NCBI GenBank assembly: GCA_028673005.1
Contig: CM054116.1
Location: forward strand, 81,294,572 to 81,358,571
Direction: 5' to 3'
DNA: 64,000 nucleotides
DNA from: Tanypteryx hageni
Taxonomy: Eukaryota > Arthropoda > Insecta > Odonata > Petaluridae
Positions 10,640 to 23,400 of this stretch are shown here, piece by piece. Made by a program: the position numbers and the translations under genes. The notes below the pieces were generated by a model that made no database searches, had not been told where the DNA came from, and saw only the letters and a list, made by a program, of their open reading frames with translations. Each line of letters starts with the position of its first letter. Within the stretch, counting starts at the first letter, position 1.

Positions 10640-10960
10640 TATAGGGTTTTGTTGAAATCAATGTCTGTATTCATAATTGTTTTACGGTTTTTATAAATAT
10701 GTAAATTTTCCAAAGCATTTAGTGAGTTGTTGGACGAAATAATTAATTTAATATCATTTAAGTTGATACCGTGTCCTGTCTCGGCTATGTGTTTGGCTAC
10801 GCTCGATTTTCCAAAACGATTATATTTGCAATGTGTAAAATGCTCCTTAAACCGTGTAATTATTTTCCTTTATGTTTGGCCTATATATTGATTGTCACAA
10901 TGAGAACATTGTGTTTTATAAATCCCAGATTTGTCTAACTCTTCTGTCTTGTCTTTCGTA
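10640..10960 (-). pseudogene. PLE-B GIY-YIG endonuclease domain
   Basis: The GIY half is SGIY, followed by a CxxC pair (CSHC) and YIGQT, with the catalytic-type arginine in TRFKEHF and a histidine in AKHIAETGHG. A TAA stop sits right after YIGQT, at what is normally the R-bearing loop, so the copy is inactive. It lies directly downstream of KDKTEELDK, the typical PLE lead-in. Confidence 0.85.
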
Positions 10961-11215
10961 CTGCCTAATAATTTTTTAAAGTTTTGTGGATTCGTGTAAA
11001 CTATTGAATATTTCTTTTCTTTAAAATCTTATTGAAGCCTTTGTTTAGAGCTGGCAAATAAGGTTGTTTTACATACTTGTTCTCTTTTTTGTTTTCGATT
11101 TTATGAGTGGTAGTGTTGGTCAATGTTTTTTTGAATTTGTGTTCTCGAACTAGTTTATTAATTAAATTGCTACTGTATCCAAGATTTGTGGCTAAGCTAC
11201 CAACCTTAATGATGC

Positions 11216-13780
11216 CATGTTATCTCGAAACCGGATGCTACTAAATTAAAATTCGCGAATTTTTGCGAAAGCCTTTTAATTATTTCACATTTAACCTTAA
11301 ATATTTATTTCACAAAGTTAAAGCTACCTTAGTTAATTACGATGAAGCTACAAGTTTAAAACATTAATTATACATATAGTAAAGTTAATCTCTATAAATG
11401 TCATTCATCAAGTTGTTAAAAAACTTCGCAGGTTCCTTTTTTTTACTTGCCTCGGATATTAATTTCCTCGGGTGCGATAATCCACCTTCCTCAGAAACTT
11501 CCTTTTGTAACATTTTTCGCAATTGAAATCTCGGTATAGAAATCCTCATTGCTACGCCACTCATCCGTATGAAAAAAGAAGTCCGCATTCATCTCGAGGA
11601 AAGGGAAAAAAGTTTTACTTTTCTTTCGCGCGTTCTCTAGAAGGAGACGACGACTCTAAGGAATGAATGCAAGTCACAAAAGCAATGACGAGACATCCGT
11701 CGTCCCCCTTAATTTTTCCTCGCTGTAAAACGTTCTTTCCTCTTTCTTTTTTCTATGCTCTTTATACCGTCGTCGCATTTCACTAAGGCCTCTCCTGACG
11801 TCATTCTTTCCGCATGCCCCATTCGCCTCTTTTTGATCTTAATTTCCTTTCCTTTTCCGTTATAAATTATTTTTTTATGATCTACCTTATCTCTCTGCAA
11901 CTCTGCTCACTTTCTCTCCGTCCTTCTCTGTTGCTCGCCCATTTTTAATTCCCTTTTTTTAGCACAGCCTTTCATTTTCCGTAGCATAAGCAAACTAAAA
12001 AAATATCGCCGAAAAAACCATTTGTTTGTGACTACAGTGTCTATTAAAAGTCCCTTTAGTCTTAGGTGTCAAGACTGAGTAGCGAAAATTAAACACTTGG
12101 TCCTCTATTTAAAACCAAACATCTTTACCCTGAAAAATGAGAGAATTAAAAAAAAAAACGCACCAAATTGCAATTGCAGCTCACTACAACCAGGGGTAAA
12201 GGGGCTTACTGGTCACTTATACTGCTGTTCTTAATAATAAATAATTGTAGCGCCTATAATATACACCATAAATATAATAAAAAGTTCAAAGATTAAATAT
12301 AACAAATGTAAAGTGTTTTATTTTTGCTATTTGATCTTAAGGTATGTAGTAACACCCTATAGTTTTTATTTTCTCTTGCTTTCTCTCCAAGTTTTGAAGA
12401 ATAAAAAAACACGAATTAAAAATATGTTTTGTTTTTCAGAAGTCTTTTACTCATCCATTTCTGCCAATGGCATTTTCGTTTTTCCTTTGTCTTTTATTTT
12501 ACTTCTCGTCTTTTTAAAATTCTCTGTCGTTTTTTCTCTATTCCTTACGACCGTCGGTCTTTCCGGCGCTGATTCCGAGAGATGTCCTTTTTCCTCTTTT
12601 CCTTTTTTCTATCTGTCAGACATTCCTTTATATATTTTACTTCCGCTCAGCTCATTTTCCATTTCTGGAGTTTATTTTTTCATATTTCCGCTCTTGATTT
12701 TGATTGCCATATTACGTCTCAGATTTTCATAGGAATCTCTCAAACCCCCTTTCATCAGTTCTCAATTTGTGCTGCATCTACATGCTACAATAAATTTTGT
12801 ATTGAGAGCAGACGCGGAATTTTCATGTTGCTATATTTTCTTCCTTTTTGAGTCATAATTTACGCTGGCGTAGTGCTTTCACATGGGATCTTTAACAAGG
12901 TACGACATTCCCGTTTGATTTCTTTTTTATCAATGTTATTTGATCAATCCACCTCTAAAAGTTGAGACTCATCACAATGCAAGAGGTTTTGAATTGGTGT
13001 CCTTTAGATATAGGAAAAAGTAAGATGAATGTTTCTCTCTTTTTATAATTTTCTTCGTTGTGATATCATTTTTGAAATAAATATATTTAGTTATTGTGAT
13101 GAGCTGCTATTTGAGAAAGTTGCGCAACCGAGAGGTGTTTATTCAAAATATAAAAATTCCGCCGTAACGCTCAAATTTTAGAGAAATTTTGTTAAGTTAA
13201 GCTAAATTACAGCAACAATTGCTCTACACCTTCCAAAGTAGTTTATTGTTGGTATATTGAAGAGATTACTAATTATTTTCTGATTTGAAAACAGTATATC
13301 AATATTTTACTTGCACTTCATCTTAAAAATCTGTTAACTTATTGCTAAATACAAACTTAATTCGTAAATGATTATCGTTACAAGGAAGCATAGGTTCAGT
13401 GCTTGCATTTATACAATTGTGAACCAGAGTAATCACATTCATGTGAAAATTATCCACCAATTACTTTTGCACTTATGCGTAAAATTATTAGAATTAATAA
13501 ATTTTACATTACCTAAATTAAAGATGAAAGATATGTCGACGAATTCTTAAATAACCTCTTATTGCCAAGAAAGTATTTTCAGATTAATAAAAGGAATAGG
13601 TTCTCTTTTCTGCTCTTATCTATCGGAAATGGCCACACTAATTTCCTCAAAGAATTTTTTTAAAAAGTTTATAGATATAAATAAACCTTTACTTTTCCTT
13701 CGCACACTAGGCTGTTGATTCGCTAATTCATTAGTCTCGTATCTTATTTAGAAATTAAGTTTCCCTGCCGCCATTTAAAA
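11216..13780. other. AT- and T-rich, non-coding
   Basis: About 2.5 kb with no recognised feature. The 139-codon frame at 12313-12732 is rich in F, L and S and tracks the T-rich composition, with no conserved motif. Confidence 0.4.
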
Positions 13781-14190
13781 TCTCTCTCTCTTTCCACCGG
13801 CACTAGCCATATTTTCATCCAACCATTAAGAGGTCGAGGTATAAATAGGATGGCAAAAAGATTAGAGGGAAAAAGAGATAAAAACAGAAAGAGAAAAATC
13901 GTATTTTTCCATGGAGAACGTCCTTTCAACACATAGGGGGAAATACCAAGCAAAAATCAAAGCAGACGGAGGAGATATTTTTTTATTGTTATAGAGTGAA
14001 AGAGAGAGAGAGAGCCAGTAAGCAAAAAAGATAGGGAAGTGGAATGAAGGAGAAGGAGAGGGAGAGAGAGAGAATTTTGCAGCCTGTGCGTGGCTCCAGA
14101 CAGACAAGAGGATCGCACGTAATTGGTTTTCTTGTTTAGAGCTCGGCCTGAACGTTTCTATTTTCGCCGAAGAGAGAGCGAGAGACTAAT
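13781..14190. repeat. Purine-rich block
   Basis: GA-rich plus strand with short (GA)n runs near 14000 and 14060; explains the serine/leucine-rich minus-strand frames at 13744-14107. Confidence 0.6.
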
Positions 14191-14616
14191 TTGGAGTCAC
14201 GTCTGGAGGGGATTGAATGATAAATAAATTATTTTGTGTGGCTGCAGATTTGGAGAACGTAGTGATTTCGTTAGAAGGATTTAGTCACTCTCAGATCCAT
14301 GTTATTACTAGGCAATCGTGTCTCGTAGAAAGAACATCAACGCACTAGGTGTATTATAAAAGGTTTCTGTTTTCCCCGAGTCTCTTGGCAACGAAAGGTT
14401 TTCTGTTTTCTCCAACTTCTCACGAGGATGCCTAGCGCTTTAATGACAATGATGTGTATTTCTCAGAAATTTAGAAACGTTTTATGAAATTTTATAGTCT
14501 GATTTTTCAGTTGATATTCTCATTTTCATTTGTAAAACTGCCATCCATGATTTTGGCTAAAAATGATTCAGGAAATTCATTCGAAAACACCTTTTCTGAT
14601 GTTCAACGAATAATCA
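14191..14616. other. Non-coding, nothing recognised
   Basis: No feature seen before the Helitron terminus at 14617. Confidence 0.4.
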
Positions 14617-14900
14617 TCTATAATAACAAAAGAATCTGTCTGTGTATGTGTGTCTGTGGCAGCCGTAACTATTCAGAAAATAAATGTAGGAGTTTCAATA
14701 TTTGGCAGTAGCTCAAGTTGATCATGAGTGTTGCTGTGCCAAATATAATTTAAATCGGCCAACGGGGTCGAGTGGTCCCCTTGGAACGGTCGGTCCAAAT
14801 TTCGGTTTTATGATGATATCTCATCAACCAATTGACCGATTTTGATGAATCCTCCACCAATATCAATGTTGAATCAGGAAACGTAGAGATTTAAAACATA
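14617..14900 (+). mobile_element. Helitron family A, copy 2 (5' end only)
   Basis: Starts with TCTATAATAACAAAAGAATC, the TC start expected of a Helitron, preceded by A. The next 260 bp (GTCTGTGGCAGCCGTAAC, GGAACGGTCGGTCCAAATTT, AACCAATTGACCGATTTTGA) match the reverse complement of 33820-34214. It fades after about 14890. Confidence 0.65.
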
Positions 14901-15803
14901 TATATAGATATATTTGAAGAAGTTTTAATTTGTTATAATAAAAATAATGATAAAATACCAACAAAATTTTTGCTTCGCAAACAAATCAAAACCAAAATAT
15001 AACTGAATAATTTTCCCTATAAGCAGTTAAAGACATAAACTGAATATTAGAATAATCACAATAATGGCACTATGTCAACAAATTATTCGTTTTTATGTAA
15101 ATAATATAAAAACAAAATAAAGTATGATTATTGTTTCAGAGAGTAATTAAAGACATAAATTGGAAATTATCCTGCTTAGACTTAAATTGTTTTTATACAA
15201 TTTTAACTTTTACGTAGTAAAACGACAATCTGTATAAAAGAATAAATGCAATATTTATTATAGGTCAGCATATTTGTTTTTAAATGAGCAATAAATAAAA
15301 GAATAGTGACTTTCCCAAGATCAATTAATGGCCTAAACAAACTTATTTATTGTTTACGTGAATTTAATTTTTAATGTTTGAAATAAAATTTCGTATCAAT
15401 AGAATCTGCGCGAGAATAGTAAATTTTTCCTTTTGGTGCTTGTAAGATTCCAACAACCTCCTCTTTCTCTTTCCCTCTCTATTTTTATTCCTGCCACTCT
15501 TTTCCTTTCTCTCACGAATTCTTTCTTTCTCTTTCAGTATTTACCTATCCTTCGTCATTGCTTCCTCATTCAGTTTCTTTCTACAAGACTTCCACTCAGT
15601 CTTTCCCATGTTCTCATTTCAGCGTCTGTAAATTAATTACTACTTTTAAAATGTCGATCAATAAATATTTTTTATCCTAAATTCGTTCAACCTGTGTCTC
15701 ACGGTATATATATGGTCAGTGGCGGGTCCAGAAAAATTCAACGGGAAGCACGTAATAAAAAAATGTACGAGTAGTATAATATGTTCCGGTAAATTTATTC
15801 ATA
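14901..15803. other. AT-rich, with a CT-rich patch
   Basis: Very AT-rich to 15430; pyrimidine-rich at 15440-15610. No genes recognised. Confidence 0.4.
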
Positions 15804-16375
15804 CTAGTTGTACCCGACGTAACATACCCCGTTCTAGCAAATCTTTAAGGTTATTAATTAAATATCAACTCATTTTATTTATTTATTAATACATTTCATT
15901 GTAAACAGAATTACCAATCTCGTTCTTCTCAGATTCAACATTTAATGAGTCAAATGATCGAACTCTTGAGAGTGTAACATATAGTTGCCCGTGACTGAAT
16001 ACAGGTTTAGGAAGGTATAAACAGATTCTGTCAAAATCTGTCCCTGTGACTTATTGATGGTCATTGTAAAGGCTAAACGTATAGGAAACCGTCTTCTTTT
16101 GAATTCGAAAGGCATATTTATATCAAATGGAATAAGAGGTAGGCGCGGTATGAGAACAGTATCTAAATTCAATCCATCTATTACACGGGACTCTACGACG
16201 TGTCTCTGTAGACTGATAATTTTCAATCGTTTCATTGCAGAATCCCCGTGATGGGATAAGATTCCGTAGTAGCATTATTACAGCACCTACATTCAGTTTT
16301 ACCTTATGAGGAGGCATTCCTGTTGATATTAAGCTGTTGAGAAACTCTTCAAGGTATGCCAGATGGTCACTTGGT
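15804..16375 (-). mobile_element. Helitron fragment with helicase C-terminus
   Basis: Minus strand. The 3' end reads CGTCGGGTACAACTAG followed by T at 15803, a classical Helitron terminus (CTAG with T target), at 15804-15807. Helicase sequence begins about 140 bp inside. The left portion of the element is absent beyond about 16375. Confidence 0.8.
15930..16375 (-). pseudogene. Helitron Pif1-like helicase, C-terminal part
   Basis: Drives rolling-circle transposition together with a Rep nuclease that is not present here. Frame one (16123-16317) has GMPPHKVKLNVGAVIMLLRN. Frame two (15942-16235) has IPRLPLIP at residues 29-36, PFEFKRRRFP at 42-51 and MTINKSQGQ at 58-66, a late helicase motif. 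LYVALSR-type sequence is degraded to YMLHSQEFDHL. At least one frameshift near 16200 disrupts it. Confidence 0.88.
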
Positions 16376-18360
16376 TAATATAACTATGCGTTTTACATAT
16401 TGAAAAGAAAAAGTTTTGGAAATAGAAAATGACAGATAAAGCTGATATATTTCCTAAATTGTAATAAAACTACTAATAACTTTTTTGTTTAAATAATCAC
16501 TACGCGAAAGTAAAACTTTATGCCACCTATATTAGTTTTGATAAAATTATTAACAAATGCTAGTTTAAATTCACTGGAAGCAAACGGGGACGACAATGCA
16601 GCATGTAGTCATGCCAATTATAAACTAACATTGTTAGAGACTTGAAAATAGGCATTTGTTCGTATTCTAAACATATTTTTGCACTAATTCAGCACAGATG
16701 AACCTTGAACGGAAACATACCTAAGGGTTTTATGTACATATTTCAACCCCATTTGTACCAATTTTCTGAAAACTCATGCAGGAAATGGCATGAGTTATAG
16801 GTAAAATAAAAGAATTGCGAAGTTGATTATAAAGTAATTTATTTATTCAATAAAAAATAAATTATAATCTGTGGAATCAAATAATTAAAATTTAATGAAA
16901 AGTAAAGCAATTTTATTGCTTTCTACAATTAAACAAAAAAACAAAATTAGAAAATGAAAAAATGATTTCAAATCCTAGCAATAAATGACAAAGAAATATC
17001 GGAAATCGCATCGGGGATGTGGCTGGGTAATTCGTAAGCTGTTCCGAATATGGGGTAAGTGCGGGTGAATAGGGTTAGGGTGAATGGGGTCAAACTTAAG
17101 TTATGGCGCCTTAAAGACCAGATAGCTGACTCCAGAGAGCTGGTCTACCTTTTAGGGAACGATTGGAACCCTAGTAGCGTTATTCTGCAAGATAGAAATA
17201 GTTGCACTCTGCTTTCGTCATTCTACAGCTTGTTTTTAGGTAGAACGACGTAAGCTTCGCAAGCATTTTTGCTGAATTCTTATTTTTTGATGTACCAAGT
17301 TGTGGTTTTGTCATAGAAACACCGTGCAACGGAGGAAAACAAACACTTCTGCGTTAAGCACATGTTTTCCACTATTCTAACCTGCATATGCAATCTTACA
17401 ATATTCATGCCAGTGTTGGCAACCTCTGATTTTACATTTCTCTGTAAAAGCGGGTGAATTGCGTCAACGATTTGAACTTAAAATAAGAAAGCAAAATAAG
17501 CACATCTAATCTTGATCTCAGTTTTGCACCTTTTATCAGTCTAAAAGAAGCAATCTCTCCTTGCTTTTTTGTGGCTCCTGGTAGCTCGCCAAGGCGAAAA
17601 CTAGAAGGACGAACATACTGAGCATTTTCCTTTCAAGACTTAAAGACGTACTTAACTTCCGTTAATACAACTTTTGTTTTGAATCGTTTCCATGTGATTA
17701 TCGACCTGATATCCATTTATTTCGCAGTATTTCCTTGGTTATGATTGCGCGCAGAGAAACTGTATTAGTTGAGAGAACTTACCAATCATAATGAAATGGC
17801 CACATAAGCTGATTTTTATTAATGGAATAGTGAAAGCATAATTATGGTGTATATTTTCTAATTCTGACTGTGCTGCATTGAAATAAATGATTTTTCATAA
17901 TTTCTCCGATGTATGACTAAATTAAGAAAACCAAATTAAGTAAAAATAATGACATCGTTGACTCAACAAATTAAAAAAAAATTAAAGATGGATGGGGAGA
18001 TTACTGTGCATGCTTAACACGATAACGCACCTTATCTGGTAGGTAGAATTTGGTTAAACTAGTTGAATTAATATTATGCAACAATGGAAAAATCCATCGC
18101 AAACTCGGACTTCGGATGGCTGTTGGCGTGCGATGGAGGCAGGAAAAGGGTGAAATGTAATGTTTGTTAGCAGTCTGAAAGGAAAGATGACAGGAGCTGG
18201 AAGAGCTCGGGTCTATCTAAGGGGATTTGAGGACTTTTAAGGATTAGGTTTTGGGAAGTTGATCTCTCGGTTGAAGATGAGTGGGACGGTGCGGCGTCTG
18301 CTGATGCGTGGACGTGTGTGTGTGCGCAAGAGTGGGTTTAGAGATGAAAATGGTGTCGCT
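16376..18360. other. Non-coding, unassigned
   Basis: A GGGTGAATAGGGTTAGGGTGAATGGGGTC string at about 17065-17095, partly echoed near 17448, may be part of an unknown repeat. It has no inverted partner, so I do not class it. The rest is AT-rich. Confidence 0.35.
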
Positions 18361-18882
18361 TAAAGGTTTTAGCACCGGAGGGGGTCTTAGGGAAAGAGAT
18401 TGGCGAAGAGAGAGAGGTATAGCAAATTGGTAAATGGAGATTTTATGTACGTTATTTGGAGACGAGAGAGAGAGAGAAAGTGATAGAGGAAGAACGGATA
18501 ATTAGAACGTTGGAGAGAAGGAAATGCGCAGTTGATCAAAATAAATTGGTTATGAATTGCTTAAGCAATTAAAATTTCAAATGAGAGTGGTGGAATGAAA
18601 CTGGGAAATGGAAAAACCTTTCAAACCAATTAACATCTTTTGAATTAAGTATTAGATTCAAATAAAATTATCGAGTCTATCTTATATTTAAAATCCTATA
18701 GTCATAAATAGGTTAATTAAGGGATCAAACTGATATAAAAATCTTTATTTATTGTTACTTATTCAGTTAAATTCACGCATGACACAAGCCATTCTGCCAC
18801 GGCACTATTACGTATTTCTTAAACTATATTTTTGCATGTGTTACACCTTTCCGTGTTATACTATTTCACATGATGACATAGA
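18361..18882. other. Purine-rich then AT-rich spacer
   Basis: GA-rich to about 18500, AT-rich after. No features. Confidence 0.4.
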
Positions 18883-19440
18883 TTATTGAAACGAGAAAAA
18901 GGGATCGGACTTGCGATTTCGCGTAGCAGCACAACTCAAGCGTATAGATTGGTCCGGAGTTTTTCTAAATATGATTCTCGACAAAGTATACTGAGTAGGC
19001 AGTTTCATAAGAAAAATATTAGAACTCAACGCACAATCAGGTAAAACATGCCAAAATGACGGAGAACTAAACGCCATTTTTAGACAAAGGGTTTTATTTA
19101 TTTGATTATTTATTAATTTCACTGTCTAGAGAATAATCTGGTCAAAATATTCTCTTATTTTGATTGTTATTTTCTTTCGCTGGACCGCGAGACAAAATGT
19201 TTGAAAAAAAGAACTGGTTTTGTCAATATGAAATAGAAAATAATTCTCAGATTCCAAATGAGAATGTGTCCGAGAGGAGTAAACTTAAGTGGCCATATAA
19301 TATAATAACCGTCATGTGAATTCCTGGAATTCTTTGTCTCATTGTTCACTGCACCTAAAAATTCACTTACCAGCCCACGAAATCCTGTTTTTGTCTTCAA
19401 AAACCATCCGTCCTTTTCCGAGTCCCGTAAAATAAGACTT
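18883..19440. other. Non-coding, nothing recognised
   Basis: Two short minus-strand frames (18883-19122, 19167-19400) have no family motif. Confidence 0.35.
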
Positions 19441-20270
19441 TTTGCAGCATAATTAGAAAGGGGACGATATTAAGAGGGCGTAAATAAATCCGTCAAAGAG
19501 AGAGATGGAGAGAGAGACCGAGAGAAGGTGGTGAAGCACAAGGACGCCAAGGACGACAACGGAGAGAAGAAAGAAAAAAAAACAGAATTAACAAAGAGAA
19601 GGAAAACGACAAGAAAATTACGGGGGAAAATACGAGGAGGTTTTGCAGAAGAGAGAGGGAGGGTGACGAAGAAAATTAGAAAGAAGGGGGACGTTAGCTA
19701 GGGTGAGGTAGAAGAAAAGTCGGGGAGGAGGTAGAGATGAAGAGAGCGAGGGAGCGGAAATTAAGAAAATCTGGACGAGGGAGTCACGGGAGGTGAGAGA
19801 GATAACGAGAGTGGGAGACAGAAAGGAAGATAGGGATTTGGGGTGAGAGAGGGAAATTGGGGAGGTAGACGGCAGTAGGGAGCTTGAAAGAGGGGAGGGG
19901 GGGGTGTAGAGCAGTAGGAGACTATATAGGGGTTTAAGGAGGATGAGGATGCGATTAGTCGTTAAGAGTTAAGACCCTTCTCCTCCCTATCCCTCACTAC
20001 TCCTCTCTTCCTACTCCTCCCGTCGCGACTTCTCTCCCTCGCTCCCGAAACTCTCCTGCCCCGTTTTTCCATGTGGACGAGAGGAGATGAGATCGAGTGG
20101 AATTGGGTCGCTGTTAGGAAGTAATGGCCGTTGGAGGAGTTCAGGAAGCAGGTCGAGAGGGAAGGGAAGAGGCGATCCCACGTTAGAGAGGAACGAAAAG
20201 AGGGTAGAGGAAAGGGTGTCGAAGCGAGTTGAGCGAGCAATTCGGCGAAGCCTCAAACGAAAAGAAAAAA
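19441..20270. repeat. Purine block with a short pyrimidine core
   Basis: GA-rich at 19490-19960, CT-rich at 19975-20070, purine-rich again to about 20270. The overlapping frames on both strands at 19962-20422 are R/E/G- or P/S/L-rich artefacts. Confidence 0.65.
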
Positions 20271-22015
20271 AAGTTCCGAAACATTTTTATCGCTTATTTT
20301 CTCTGGTTACCAGCATTTTTCGCCCGCGTTTCGTCAGTTTTTTTATTTGTGGAATATTTATCGAGAGAATTCGCCGTATTTTGTGGCTTTCCTTTCTGAA
20401 TTGCTGCGTTTCTTGGATTTAAGGAAGCGGAAGGCGATAAGAGTATTATTGGCGACTTGAGCATTGTTAGGATTTATTGGTTGGTTTTTCCTGTGCCGTC
20501 GATAAGCTACTGTATTTACTAAATGTATTATTGATATGACTTGAAAATTGTTTGGAAGTGACAGTTCTGGCCTATAACGAATAATTCTGTGAAAGAACTC
20601 AATTTCATTTGGTTGATAGCACATGAAAAATTTCTTGAAAATTAAGAGAAAAGTTTTCGGAAAAACAGTGCTTGGCAAATTCTAGAAAATGAAAAGTGAT
20701 ATTATGTATTTTAGCAATGCCTAAAGAAATTCTCTAAAAGCACGAATGGGTAAAATAATAGTTGCTATATGAGGATAAAAAGTGATCTCGATGTTCAGGC
20801 GATATCTAGTTTAACGCTTATAGTACATCAAAGAAATTTTGGAGTGATACAGTATTAGCGTCTAACAATCGTTCATCAATTCATAATAACGATTAAATTT
20901 CGTCTCGGTGTTTACTCGGTGATAAGAACACAGCCAAGGGAAATTTCATAATGCATCTGGATGCCTAGGTGTTATCGTTTATCAATAATAATTATTTATA
21001 TCCTGATGTTCTGATTTATTTGGCCGGAGATAAATCCTTGTAAGAAAAGCGAGAAGCTGATTCCCACGACTAATTTATGTGTAAATATGATAAATGAAAT
21101 TTTAAACATTGACAAACGCATAATGTGATTTCAAGCCATGTTTTTCTACTTCGCAAAATATTATCGATCCTTCGGCGGCGCTGAAAAATCCTCTTCAGCA
21201 GAGCGTTTGTTATTTCGCGCGAAAGGTTAGGTTGCAAACATGAGATAAAATCACACACGAAATTGAAATACATCATAAATATTGAGGTTAAAGGAATAGA
21301 AAAGGGATATAAATAGCGATAAAATTTAGAATTTATGAAAAATTATTCCGGCGTTATTTGATTTACCCGAAAGTCAAAACCCTTTCCATTGAGAAATAAA
21401 ACCCAAAGTCTACACTCCTCTTCCCGTCTTTTATTTGCTTATGATCGCAAGTCCATTAAGGAAATTTACTGCGCGAGATAAACTTTCACCGTTTATTTTT
21501 AAACGAGACGAATGGCGTAAATATGAGGTAACCCCAATTGGAAAATATGACGAATCGTTTCCATTCCATTCAACGGTTAATTTTCGAATTTGATTTAATG
21601 TATTTTGATAATCCACGTAAAGCTTTTGCTCTTCACCAGATGCTTCTCGTAGTTCACTTGTGCGATTTAGAGGAATTTATAAAATAACCCATAATCTAGA
21701 ATTTATGTAAATTTTAACTGATGGCGTTCTCCTTTCTTGTGTTTTTTTTGTAATTCCTGAATCTATAAACTCAATTCAGAAACAAGGCAAATGGTTTTAA
21801 AAATTATTCACTTAAAAGTAAACCGCAACAACGTGACATTAAAGTTGAAACCTATAACAACAAAACATAAATGTAACGGGAAGCAATAATAATACTTATT
21901 TTCATAAAGCATTAATAGATGGATAAAGAATAACTTATAATTGCTTGTAATATTAGAAAAATAAGAAGGTATACCATGGTGAATGTTTAAGGAGCTTTAC
22001 ATGACATAAAGACAG
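20271..22015. other. AT-rich, non-coding
   Basis: Nothing recognised in about 1.7 kb. Short frames at 20358-20678, 21070-21276 and 21431-21616 lack motifs. Confidence 0.4.
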
Positions 22016-22017
22016 TA

Positions 22018-22417
22018 CCCTATTTACTCGTGTTCCGCGCGCACCTTTTCTCCCAAAATGTCGGTAAGAAAAAGTGCTCTGCCATTAAAAGTTTACAGTC
22101 AATTTCTACCTATACTTATGCTGGAAGAAGATGGCATTTAGTATATCTGTGTTCGCCGAATTCATCGTGAACCCTTGATGCTGCTTTAACATAAGAAGGG
22201 CGACTGCCGCGGAGGATATTTCTGCTAGCATCGGCATAAAGAGATCACCCAATAAATTGCGTCACGCACGTAGGAGGGAGAAGATGCTTAACTTGGGCGG
22301 ACCTTTTTTCAAGGAGGAGGAATCGGAGAAGAGGCCGAATTTTTTTAAATCCCAGATGTCAACTTATTCCGTCACGAATTAATTTTTCCTTCCAAACTAG
22401 TACAAGAGTAAATACGG
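22018..22417. mobile_element. 400-bp non-autonomous DNA transposon, TA target
   Basis: The ends CCCTATTTACTCGTGT and, inverted, CCGTATTTACTCTTGT match at 14 of 16 positions. TA lies directly outside each end (22016-22017, 22418-22419). No coding. TIR wording and TA duplication suggest a Tc1/mariner- or pogo-type parent. Part of its body recurs at 2239-2362. Confidence 0.8.
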
Positions 22418-23043
22418 TAATTTAGGAATTATTTCCAAAAGGAAAGCTCATAAAGTACGCGAAACACTTTTTCTATTACTTCTCATTTAGATAAATTCAA
22501 GCCTGTTAAAAACTAAAAATGTTTTCGGAAGATATTTTAGCCCGTTAAAAAAAAAGAATGAATTCACATTTGCGTTGTATGAAGCGGCTTTATGCTATCA
22601 GAAATTTCCACGAATGTTGATGTTACATTAATTCTGTTATCCTGCATTTAAAAAAGCAACGCATCTGTTTAATGAGGTAGCTTATGAAAGCAATACTCCA
22701 AGAAGTGATGGAATGTTAATTAAAGCGCGGAAAATAAGCGATTTTTGTTTTGTAAAAAGTTTTACACAATTCGAGGTGGATACAATTTTTAATTAAACTA
22801 ATATAAACTGTTCAAGAGCAAGTGCTTAAAAAATACTTGTTTCGGGTATCTCCAATAACTACAACAAAGTTATATAGAACCAGATACACATTTCGGCTAC
22901 AAAGCAGCAATCTTCACTGGTAATTCACCGATAATAAATTCTAAAAGAACAATAGAAATGGAAAAATAAACTGCTTTTATAGGCAGACAAACGTTTAAAT
23001 CCCAACCTATCGTTAATATATAGACACTTCTTACAGAGGAGGG

Positions 23044-23045
<2 letters not shown>
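22418..23045. other. AT-rich, with a shared repeat arm
   Basis: 22811-22875 (CTTGTTTCGGGTATCTCCAA region) resembles one arm of the inverted repeat at 40989-41100. The rest is unassigned. Confidence 0.5.

Positions 23046-23117
<72 letters not shown>
23046..23117. repeat. (TA)n microsatellite
   Basis: Over 70 bases of TA, adjoining the 3' end of a Helitron family B copy. Confidence 0.97.
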
Positions 23118-23119
<2 letters not shown>

Positions 23120-23400
23120 CGAGTAGTCAGTGCTTGCATACTGCAAGCGCTTTAAGAAAATCACCATACACCAAGATCTAAACTCGTAAATAAAACAAAG
23201 CGATCTCCAGGGGAACAGTACTTTAGTCACGTGGTGCCTACATGTATTAAATAATAAATCCACGAGTAATAGCACTATATTTATAATTTTCCGTGAAATT
23301 AAGGCAACTATCCTTAATTTCCAAATTCTCTGGTAATCGGCTCGTGTCCAAGTTTTTGTATTTCAAGTTTTGTGATTCAGATCTCACTGCATAATCAATA
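23120..23400 (-). mobile_element. Helitron family B, copy 1 (3' part)
   Basis: Minus-strand 3' end: hairpin GCTTGCA-3 nt-TGCAAGC at 23132-23148, 8 nt, then CTCG at 23120-23123, then TATTATATA of the microsatellite. The adjoining 250 bp (ACGAGTTTAGATCTTGGTGT, ACTTGGACACGAGCCGATTA) match copy 4 at about 45480-45691. The 5' limit is not resolved. Confidence 0.75.

Larger units (their letters stand above)
10471..11215 (-). mobile_element. Penelope-like element PLE-B (3' part)
   Basis: Minus-strand relic with the RT-to-endonuclease linker (KQPYLPALNK), the KLLGSTKDKT spacer and a GIY-YIG domain: SGIYKTQCSHCDNQYIGQT, then a stop, then RKIITRFKEHF and KSSVAKHIAETGHG. The RT is missing. Its wording differs strongly from PLE-A, so it is a separate lineage. 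The 3' tail at 10494-10510 has a hammerhead-like hairpin. Confidence 0.85.

Noticed and set aside
12313..12732. 139-codon hydrophobic plus frame as a membrane protein
   Set aside because: Sequence is T-rich and phenylalanine/leucine content follows from that. No conserved pattern.
17065..17095. Telomere-like TTAGGG sequence
   Set aside because: Only one GGGTTAGGG occurrence inside an unrelated GGGTGAAT context; not an array.
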